Source: an uncultured Clostridia bacterium
Lineage (GTDB): Bacteria > Bacillota > Clostridia > Christensenellales > CALWSW01
DNA: 5,053 nt
Reading direction: 5' to 3'
NCBI GenBank assembly: GCA_937874755.1
Contig: CALNBC010000299.1
Location: forward strand, 1-5,053
Shown piece by piece: positions 1 through 4,350 of this stretch. A program made the translations under genes and the position numbers. The notes beneath the pieces are model-generated. The model did no database searches and was not told the DNA's origin. It saw only the letters and a program-made list of their open reading frames with translations. How positions within the stretch are numbered: position 1 is the stretch's first letter; each line of letters starts with the position of its first letter.

Positions 1-231
1 GGTCAGCACTTCTGCCGGTACGTTTTTGAGGCGAAGGCGGCTGAGCTTCTGGAAGCCCCAGAATACCTCAACGTCTGACGCTCCGGCTGCAAAAGCGGCG
101 TCGGTAAGGAGTTCCACAAATTCGGCACACTCCACCGGTGCGCTTATTGTGAGCTTCTGGCTGTTTTGGACGTTTGCGCCAGTGCGCACAGCAAGCTTCG
201 CATACTCCTTTAATTGGGTTATATCAGGCAT
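1..231 (-). CDS. M29-family aminopeptidase, N-terminal part (runs off left edge)
   Basis: The reverse strand encodes 77 residues with no stop before the window edge, so the gene is partial. It opens MPDITQLKEYAKLAVRTG and continues with NVQNSQKLTISAPVECAEF and a segment reading AGASDVEVFW. This is the usual start of M29 (AmpS/PepS/aminopeptidase T) metallo-aminopeptidases, where a short helix precedes a V-x-G-x-x-L-x-I-x-A-P-V segment. Members are cytosolic two-metal enzymes of about 400 residues that remove N-terminal amino acids from peptides. The metal ligands lie in the C-terminal half, which is outside the window, so activity cannot be judged. The ATG at 231-229 has an AGGAG site (237-241) five bases upstream. 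It follows the four-helix membrane protein gene by 25 bp and is probably the last visible gene of the leftward operon. The family call rests on recognised sequence pattern only. Confidence 0.8.
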   Translation of the reverse strand, partial: MPDITQLKEYAKLAVRTGANVQNSQKLTISAPVECAEFVELLTDAAFAAGASDVEVFWGFQKLSRLRLKNVPAEVLT

Positions 232-256
232 AACTTCTCCTTCATTTTTGGGCTGC

Positions 257-682
257 TCACAGTTTGTTTATATAAAATAGCGTCGCAATGATTACAAGCA
301 TAAAAAGCACAAAAAATCCGAGTATTATGGGGAAAAATGCGGTGGTCGCAACCTGGCCGGTTATCAGCAGTATCGCCGAAAGCGCAAGCAACAGCAATAT
401 AGCGATTTTGCCAACGAGTGCGAAAGCTTTGTCCTTCGCGTATTTATAGCGGTCGTCCTTCTTATCTATTCCCTTTTGTGCTATAGCACTACCCGCTGCG
501 CCCCGAGCGTATACGATACAGGCGACGCATATTACCGATACACCTATGGCGACGAGTATCCCAGCGGCGGTGAGAGATGCCCAGGGGACGAGCCACATGG
601 TGATTCCAAGTATCAGGCAAATTGCAGCAAGGGCGATAGCGGCTAGTACGGCGTGTTTTAATGATTCCTTTCTGGTGTTCAT
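257..682 (-). CDS. Four-helix membrane protein of unknown function
   Basis: This is a 141-residue protein that I do not recognise. The frame stays open further upstream to 742, but the ATG at 682-680 is the best start. It has GGAGG at 688-692 with a five-base spacer, and starting there avoids overlap with the preceding gene. Four hydrophobic stretches are visible at about residues 11-33, 36-58, 88-107 and 114-137. Between helices 2 and 3 lies a charged loop (about 68-86, rich in K, D, R and Y), and the chain ends NKL. The positive-inside rule predicts both termini and the central loop in the cytoplasm. There are no catalytic motifs, signal peptide or large soluble domain. It lies 22 bp after the two-helix protein gene and 25 bp before the aminopeptidase, so it is almost certainly cotranscribed with both. 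It could be a small accessory or scaffold membrane protein; no function is assigned. Confidence 0.75.
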   Translation of the reverse strand: MNTRKESLKHAVLAAIALAAICLILGITMWLVPWASLTAAGILVAIGVSVICVACIVYARGAAGSAIAQKGIDKKDDRYKYAKDKAFALVGKIAILLLLALSAILLITGQVATTAFFPIILGFFVLFMLVIIATLFYINKL

Positions 683-692
683 TTTCTCCTCC
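683..692 (-). promoter_or_regulatory. Strong RBS that decides the start of the four-helix protein
   Basis: On the reverse strand GGAGG (692-688) is followed by AGAAA and then ATG at 682. This places the start 20 codons inside the open frame and rules out the longer reading from 742, which would overlap the end of the upstream gene. Confidence 0.7.
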
Positions 693-704
693 ATCGTAGT
701 TCGT

Positions 705-977
705 TTAGTATTCGTTATCTTTAGGTTTGCTTTCGCCTTCATCGACTATATTATCGCCCTTTTGTTGCTCCGCTTTCCTGCGCTCCTGTTCCTCGACATA
801 ATTGCTCTGCAACCTTTTTTTGGCGTACAGAGAGTACAGGAATACTGCAATCATGATGCCGAACCCGGAAAGCACCAGAGACTCGTTGTTCTTCACCGTG
901 CCTACTATCAGCGCCGCTAGGGAAACGACAAAGCAAAACAACATAAATATAGCGAGCAAACGTTCTTTTTTAGTCAT
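705..977 (-). CDS. Small two-helix membrane protein with charged C-terminal tail
   Basis: This is a 90-residue hypothetical protein that starts MTKKERLLAIFMLF. The open frame extends upstream to 1085, but that part reads through the tcdA gene. The ATG at 977-975 has GGAG six bases upstream (within 980-990) and is the likely start. Two hydrophobic segments are visible at about residues 7-27 and 34-51, joined by a short polar turn (VKNNES). A basic stop-transfer (YAKKR) follows, then a strongly charged, probably cytosolic and partly disordered tail of about 38 residues ending KPKDNEY. Both ends should face the cytoplasm. The first eight bases overlap the end of tcdA (ATGACTAA), which suggests translational coupling. 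No known family is recognised. Its pairing with the next membrane protein gene suggests the two may act together, which is inference only. Confidence 0.75.
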   Translation of the reverse strand: MTKKERLLAIFMLFCFVVSLAALIVGTVKNNESLVLSGFGIMIAVFLYSLYAKKRLQSNYVEEQERRKAEQQKGDNIVDEGESKPKDNEY

Positions 978-1689
978 CCAAATCTCCAACAATGTATTTA
1001 ACTGTGGCTGAGCAGAGCAATAGCCCCGCAACTGGCGGTACGAAGGCGCAACTGGCGAGCGAGGGGCGACCCGAATGACGCTCATCGCCGGGGTATTTAG
1101 GCTCCTTTGGCGGTTCGTCCGACCACACTACGGCAAGCTGGTTTATTCCGCGCCTTTTTAGCTCACGGCGCATGACCCTGCAAAGAGGACAGACGCTCGT
1201 GGAATAAATATCACCCAGCTTAAGCCGCGAAGGGTCTAGCTTGTTGCCCGTTCCCATGGAAGAGTATAGCATTATGCCCTTTTCAGCGCATTCCTCTGCG
1301 AGGGCGAGCTTGGCTGCGACGGTGTCCATCGCGTCTATGACCACGTCGCATCCGTCTATCAGCTCTCCGCTTCCAGGGAGGTAGAATAGCTTTTTTGCCT
1401 CCACCTCGCAATCCGGGTTGATGTCCAATATCCGATTCTTGGCGGCGAGGACTTTGGGCATACCGATGGTCGACCTAAGCGCGAATAACTGGCGGTTGAT
1501 GTTGCTCTCCTCGATGTCGTCCCCGTCTACCAGGAGCAGCGAGCCTATACCGCTTCGAGCAAGCGACTCCGCCGCAAATGAACCCACTCCACCCAGCCCA
1601 AAAACCGCCACCTTTGCTTTGAGCAGTTTTTCGACGGCGTCTTTGCCCATAAGCCGTTCAGTTCGTCCCAAAAAGGCAGGGATTTCCAT
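970..1689 (-). CDS. tcdA: TcdA-type E1-like enzyme: tRNA threonylcarbamoyladenosine dehydratase
   Basis: This is a 239-residue ThiF/MoeB/HesA-superfamily protein. Visible features are the nucleotide-binding GLGGVGS at 31-37 after a hydrophobic beta strand, the acidic LVDGDD at 53-58, NINRQ at 63-67, K79, DAMDT at 119-123 with K127, and MGTGNKLDP at 145-153. The overall pattern and length match the TcdA/CsdL (YgdL) branch rather than MoeB or ThiF, which usually carry different C-terminal parts. TcdA uses ATP to cyclise the t6A base at position 37 of ANN-decoding tRNAs to ct6A. A CPLC motif sits at 167-170, where MoeB has the first half of a zinc site, but no second CxxC is present. The ATG at 1689-1687 has AGGAG five bases upstream. 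It is the first gene of the leftward operon and is driven by the promoter at 1720-1728. The sulfur partners CsdA and CsdE are not in the window. Confidence 0.85.
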   Translation of the reverse strand: MEIPAFLGRTERLMGKDAVEKLLKAKVAVFGLGGVGSFAAESLARSGIGSLLLVDGDDIEESNINRQLFALRSTIGMPKVLAAKNRILDINPDCEVEAKKLFYLPGSGELIDGCDVVIDAMDTVAAKLALAEECAEKGIMLYSSMGTGNKLDPSRLKLGDIYSTSVCPLCRVMRRELKRRGINQLAVVWSDEPPKEPKYPGDERHSGRPSLASCAFVPPVAGLLLCSATVKYIVGDLDD

Positions 1690-1719
1690 TCTTTCTCCTA
1701 TGTTTCATCCTAAATAGGC

Positions 1720-1748
1720 ATTATATCACTACTCGTCGAACAAGTCTT
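1720..1748 (-). promoter_or_regulatory. Extended -10 promoter for the tcdA operon
   Basis: The reverse strand carries a perfect TATAAT (1725-1720) preceded by TG one base upstream (1728-1727), an extended -10 element. The -35 region (about 1743-1748) is poor, as expected for extended -10 promoters. Transcription should start near 1713, leaving about a 24-base leader with an AGGAG site before the tcdA ATG. Confidence 0.65.
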
Positions 1749-1750
1749 GT
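1740..1750. promoter_or_regulatory. Small palindrome between divergent promoters, possible operator
   Basis: ACAAGTCTTGT is a perfect 5-1-5 palindrome. It overlaps the -35 hexamer of the rightward mrp promoter (1747-1752) and the -35 region of the leftward tcdA promoter (about 1743-1748), so a bound regulator could affect both. An 11-base palindrome can occur by chance, so this is only a candidate site. Confidence 0.3.
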
Positions 1751-1775
1751 ATTTTGTTAATTGCAGGGTTAGAAT
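1747..1775 (+). promoter_or_regulatory. Sigma-70-type promoter for mrp
   Basis: TTGTAT at 1747-1752 and TAGAAT at 1770-1775 are separated by exactly 17 bases. The start of transcription should fall near 1782, giving a leader of about 29 bases that holds the GGAGGT site at 1800-1805 ahead of the mrp ATG. Confidence 0.6.
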
Positions 1776-1810
1776 TATGTTGCTTGGATTTTTTGTGACG
1801 GAGGTAAACG

Positions 1811-2647
1811 ATGAGCAGTTCCTGTGAACCGGAAAAGTGTGGCACAATGCCGGAATGCGCCGGATGCGCAAGCAATAAAAGCGGCCAAAAGAAGGAGAGC
1901 GCCATCGCGGCTCAACCTATAAAAAAGGTGTTTGCCGTGGTTAGCGGAAAGGGCGGGGTCGGCAAATCGTCCGTTACTGCGCTTTTAGCCTCCTTGGCTA
2001 GAAGGCGCGCACTGTCTGTAGGAGTGATGGACGCGGACATAACCGGCCCTTCAATGCCCAGGATGTTCGGCTTGAAAGAGACACTAAAGGGCGATGGCGA
2101 AAAGATGATTCCCGCATCGACCATAACCGGAATCGAACTGGTCAGCGTGAACCTGCTCCTCGAATCCGAGGATACACCCGTAATCTGGCGCGGACCGATA
2201 CTTGCCGGCGTCATTCAACAGTTCTGGAACGATGTTCGCTGGAGCCCTCTGGACGTCATGTTCATCGATATGCCCCCGGGAACGGGCGACGTTCCCCTGA
2301 CCGTGTTCCAGTCCCTGCCGGTGGATGGCATAATCGTGGTAACGACCCCCCAGGATCTCGTAGGGATGATAGTCAAAAAAGCCGTCCACATGGCTGAGAT
2401 GATGAACGTACCCGTACTCGGCCTAATAGAGAATATGTCTTTTATGGATTGCCCGGACTGCGGCAAGCGGCATTATCCCTTCGGGAAAGGGAAGACCGAA
2501 GAAACTGCAAAGGAACTTGGGTTGCCTCTTCTTGCAACGCTCCCAATCAACCCAAAGACCGCTGATTTTTCCGATACAGGTCGAATAGAACTTGCAGAAG
2601 TGCCGGAAATAGAGCCCGCCTTGGACGCGCTTTTGGGAAAGGCATAA
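1811..2647 (+). CDS. mrp: Mrp/ApbC (NBP35-like) iron-sulfur cluster carrier ATPase
   Basis: This is a 278-residue P-loop NTPase of the Mrp/MinD group that binds and hands over Fe-S clusters in the cytosol. The deviant Walker A motif SGKGGVGKSS is at 45-54, with the signature lysine K47 before the conserved K52. DADITGPS (switch I) is at 74-81 and the Walker B region FIDMPPGTGD at 151-160. ENMS is at 207-210, and the bridging-cluster CxxC follows as C214-PD-C217. The N-terminal tail adds four cysteines (C5, C10, C16, C19) before the ATPase domain, recalling the N-terminal cluster site of NBP35. The DUF59 (MIP18) domain found in enterobacterial ApbC is absent. The ATG is supported by GGAGGT with a five-base spacer. 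It is transcribed alone from its own promoter and ends just before the hairpin at 2665-2708. Confidence 0.93.
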   Translation: MSSSCEPEKCGTMPECAGCASNKSGQKKESAIAAQPIKKVFAVVSGKGGVGKSSVTALLASLARRRALSVGVMDADITGPSMPRMFGLKETLKGDGEKMIPASTITGIELVSVNLLLESEDTPVIWRGPILAGVIQQFWNDVRWSPLDVMFIDMPPGTGDVPLTVFQSLPVDGIIVVTTPQDLVGMIVKKAVHMAEMMNVPVLGLIENMSFMDCPDCGKRHYPFGKGKTEETAKELGLPLLATLPINPKTADFSDTGRIELAEVPEIEPALDALLGKA

Positions 2648-2664
2648 CTATAACTTGTGAGCAT

Positions 2665-2708
2665 AACAAGCCCGGCTTGGGGATAAAGTAACCCCGACCG
2701 GGCTTGTT
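2665..2708. terminator. Strong hairpin terminator between convergent mrp and pdxA
   Basis: AACAAGCCCGG (2665-2675) pairs perfectly with CCGGGCTTGTT (2698-2708). Inside the loop GGGG (2679-2682) pairs with CCCC (2692-2695), and T2677/T2678 can pair with A2697/G2696. The result is a nearly continuous stem of about 17 bp with one bulged base and a nine-base loop. The rightward 3' side runs TTGTTGCTTTAT, moderately U-rich; the leftward side is less so. Its place in the gap between convergent genes fits a shared, mainly rightward terminator. Confidence 0.75.
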
Positions 2709-2738
2709 GCTTTATGGCTGAGTCATAGACTGATTTGG

Positions 2739-3740
2739 CTATACCCCGCGGTGAAAATTAGGCGCATACTGCGCAGCAAGCAGGATTGCCTCGACCATGC
2801 TGACTGCGCTCGCCTTTCCGGTGCCGACGATGTCGAGGGCGGTGCCGTGGTCGACCGAGGTGCGCAGAATCGGCATCCCGCAGGTGATGGAGATAGTTTT
2901 ATCAAAAGCCAGTGTCTTTGTTGCGATGTGCCCCTGGTCGTGGTACAGGCTTAAAACGCTATTGTATCGACCCTTCAATGCCAAGTGGAATACCGAGTCT
3001 GCGCCAATGGGCCCTTCGACCGCATAGCCCTCTTTTTTCAGCTGTTCGACTGCGGGAAGCACTTCTTTGACCTCCTCTACTCCAAACAGACCGTGCTCGC
3101 CGCTGTGAGGGTTTAACCCTGCGACAGCCATCGTACCTTCCTGCACGCCCAGTTGAACGAGCGCTTCTTGGCAGCGCTTGACATACTCTATTATGCGCTC
3201 TTTTTTAACCAAAGCACAGGCTTCGAGCATAGAGACATGGCGGGACAGGAAAAACACTCTGAGGTTTCGCACCTGAAAAAGCGTCAAGGGGTCGGGCGTA
3301 TCAGTCAAATCGCCGAATATCTCAGTATGCCCTATGTAGGGTACACCGCCGGCTTGCAATGCCTCTTTGTTTATAGGTGTCGTAGCGACGGCGGCAACCT
3401 GGCCGTTGTTTGCGAGTTCGATAGCCTTGGCGATGTACTCAAAAGACGCTTTGCCGCATTTCCCGTCGATTTTCCCGATTTTGAAGTCGCCGAATTTGAG
3501 ATTGCCCAAGTTGATGAGGTTCAAGACACCAATCCCGTATTCGCCCTCGTCGGGATGCTGGATTTCCTTAATGCGAACATCCGCATTGCTAACGCGGATG
3601 GCGTTTTCCATTATGCTCTTTTCGCCGATGACAACGCAGTTTGCCGCCTCTATAACTGCCCCGTCCGCGATGGCTTTTGCGACGATTTCAGGCCCTATGC
3701 CTGCAGGGTCGCCCATGGGAATTGCGATATATGGTTTCAC
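2739..3740 (-). CDS. pdxA: PdxA-family 4-phosphate dehydrogenase, PdxA2-like
   Basis: This 333-residue protein has the full length and pattern of the PdxA family (NAD-dependent oxidation and decarboxylation of a phosphorylated hydroxy acid). The N-terminal [11 protein letters not shown] is at 8-18, TTPINKEA at 120-127 and GHTEIFGDL at 137-145. The metal ligands correspond to H168, H212 (in NPHSGEHG) and H267 (in YHDQGH), and [12 protein letters not shown] is at 293-304. Classical PdxA makes a pyridoxal phosphate precursor from 4-phosphohydroxy-L-threonine. The HDQGHI form at 267-272, where E. coli PdxA has HDQGLP, is typical of PdxA2 enzymes, which oxidise D-threonate or D-erythronate 4-phosphate. 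A PdxA2 role is therefore possible but not proven. The start is GTG at 3740-3738, supported by GGAGG (3748-3752) seven bases upstream. It overlaps the preceding gene by four bases (GTGA), indicating translational coupling. Confidence 0.9.
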   Translation of the reverse strand: MKPYIAIPMGDPAGIGPEIVAKAIADGAVIEAANCVVIGEKSIMENAIRVSNADVRIKEIQHPDEGEYGIGVLNLINLGNLKFGDFKIGKIDGKCGKASFEYIAKAIELANNGQVAAVATTPINKEALQAGGVPYIGHTEIFGDLTDTPDPLTLFQVRNLRVFFLSRHVSMLEACALVKKERIIEYVKRCQEALVQLGVQEGTMAVAGLNPHSGEHGLFGVEEVKEVLPAVEQLKKEGYAVEGPIGADSVFHLALKGRYNSVLSLYHDQGHIATKTLAFDKTISITCGMPILRTSVDHGTALDIVGTGKASAVSMVEAILLAAQYAPNFHRGV

Positions 3741-4111
3741 ACCAAGGCCTCCGAAAGTTTATTCTTCAAAGAATCTATGCAGGCGATAAGCGCGTTTTTA
3801 TCGCCTGCCATGCCGCACTTGGTCGCGATCTTCATTCTGCTTTTTTCGCCGCCTGCAAGTTCGCCGTACGATGCCAAGGGGACGAACTTGGCGTGCAGGG
3901 CGTTTATCGTTTGGCATAGTGAGGTTTTGCAGCGACCGTATTCGGCTTCGAGAGCGTCGAATTGCATGTGATTCTCGATGAAAACGTCATCTCCGACGAC
4001 CAGCACCATATCATTATTTCCGCGGTTTCGCAATATAGAAGTGACTGCGCACCCAATCTCGGTCGCTCGAACAGCATCGTCAAACAAAATGGCGGACTTC
4101 GGCAGCGGCAT
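3737..4111 (-). CDS. Unrecognised 124-aa protein, translationally coupled to pdxA
   Basis: I do not recognise this protein with confidence. It is soluble, with no membrane segments or signal peptide. It reads [17 protein letters not shown] at 7-23, [14 protein letters not shown] at 35-48 and [16 protein letters not shown] at 93-108, with five cysteines (C20, C60, C66, C98, C110). PdxA2 enzymes often sit directly after a DUF1537 four-carbon acid sugar kinase. The first segment loosely recalls that family's N-terminal DD-x-T-G-A, and the last recalls its C-terminal T-K-x-G-x-x-G-D-x-x-A-L. The gene is far too short for the usual kinase (about 400 residues or more), so it could be a shrunken remnant, or the likeness may be chance. 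The ATG at 4111 has no clear SD site; a TATAAT lies 18 bases upstream. The stop overlaps the pdxA GTG. It is an intact frame just upstream of a strong coupled RBS, so it is probably real. Confidence 0.6.
   Translation of the reverse strand: MPLPKSAILFDDAVRATEIGCAVTSILRNRGNNDMVLVVGDDVFIENHMQFDALEAEYGRCKTSLCQTINALHAKFVPLASYGELAGGEKSRMKIATKCGMAGDKNALIACIDSLKNKLSEALV
3738..3752 (-). promoter_or_regulatory. RBS fixing the GTG start of pdxA
   Basis: On the reverse strand GGAGG (3752-3748) lies seven bases before GTG (3740-3738). No nearby ATG gives the conserved N-terminus [14 protein letters not shown], so the non-ATG start is well supported. The site lies inside the last codons of the upstream gene. 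Confidence 0.75.
3779..3808. repeat. 11-bp perfect inverted repeat in the end of the small gene
   Basis: GCAGGCGATAA (3779-3789) is the exact reverse complement of TTATCGCCTGC (3798-3808), with an eight-base loop (3790-3797). It lies within the coding sequence of the 124-aa protein (about residues 102-110), 38 bases upstream of the pdxA GTG on the mRNA. It could form an mRNA hairpin that affects decay, pausing or coupling. No U-run follows on the transcript, so it is not a typical terminator. Confidence 0.65.
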
Positions 4112-4129
4112 AGGTAGGCCAGCCCGATA

Positions 4130-4160
4130 ATTATAGTAAAGCGGAATAAATGCACGTTAA
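4130..4160 (-). promoter_or_regulatory. Possible promoter for the small gene and pdxA, giving a very short leader
   Basis: A perfect TATAAT lies on the reverse strand at 4135-4130. The only -35-like match is TTAACG (4160-4155), with a long 19-base spacer, and there is no TG extension. If used, transcription would begin near 4123, leaving only about 12 leader bases and no SD site before the ATG at 4111. Confidence 0.45.
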
Positions 4161-4175
4161 ATATGTTGAAAATGA

Positions 4176-4205
4176 ATAAGCCCTTCCAGCTGAGAACCAG
4201 CTTAT
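4176..4205. repeat. Short hairpin with two alternative pairings
   Basis: AGCTG (4188-4192) and CAGCT (4198-4202) form a 5-bp stem with a five-base loop. ATAAGC (4176-4181) and GCTTAT (4200-4205) could pair instead as a 6-bp stem. The two exclude each other and both are weak. It lies upstream of the rightward promoter, so it is DNA-level structure or chance rather than a leader RNA of the ligase gene. Confidence 0.3.
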
Positions 4206-4247
4206 CTGAGTGCTGAAAATAGTTGAAAAAACTTAATAATTACCCTG

Positions 4248-4276
4248 TTGACAGTGGGTTAAAATCGCTGTAAAAC
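4248..4276 (+). promoter_or_regulatory. Sigma-70-type promoter for the ATP-grasp ligase gene
   Basis: A perfect TTGACA (4248-4253) is followed, after exactly 17 bases, by TAAAAC (4271-4276), which keeps four of six -10 consensus bases. Transcription should start near 4283, giving a leader of about 68 bases before the ATG at 4351. Confidence 0.6.
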
Positions 4277-4350
4277 AATTCTGTGTGAGCGTTGAAAAGC
4301 GCAGCATATACTGATTAAACATACTCCGAAACGAAAGTGATGTGAGTTAA

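Larger units (their letters stand above)
4112..4350. other. AT-rich divergent intergenic region
   Basis: This 239-bp gap holds the start regions of two divergent units and no credible gene. The leftward TATAAT is near its left end and the rightward TTGACA promoter is at 4248-4276. Between them are a small hairpin-capable segment (4176-4205) and three copies of GTTGAAAA (4165-4172, 4222-4229, 4291-4298). The first two copies and the variant GCTGAAAAT at 4212-4220 lie upstream of the rightward promoter; the third is in its leader. No tRNA-like or clear riboswitch structure was seen. Confidence 0.6.

Noticed and set aside
683..742. Upstream extension of the four-helix protein
   Set aside because: The extra 20 residues overlap the end of the preceding gene and have no better RBS; GGAGG at 688-692 points to the ATG at 682.
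978..1085. Upstream extension of the two-helix protein
   Set aside because: It reads through the tcdA coding sequence in another frame; the ATG at 977 has its own GGAG and a coupled 8-base overlap.
3578..3600. CATCCGC/GCGGATG inverted repeat within pdxA
   Set aside because: It has only seven base pairs, lies in well-conserved coding sequence and is far from any start or stop, so it is explained as chance codon usage.
3153..3971. Long rightward open frame of 272 codons
   Set aside because: It lies opposite pdxA and the small gene, which have family motifs, good starts and a coupled RBS. Its translation is cysteine- and phenylalanine-rich with no recognisable domain, so it is an antisense shadow.
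3904..4155. Leftward 83-codon frame overlapping the small gene
   Set aside because: It is out of frame with the 124-aa gene, lacks an RBS and has unlikely composition.
4285..4314. Nine-codon GTG-started leader peptide before the ligase gene
   Set aside because: It has no RBS, no run of regulatory codons and no following terminator or antiterminator structure.
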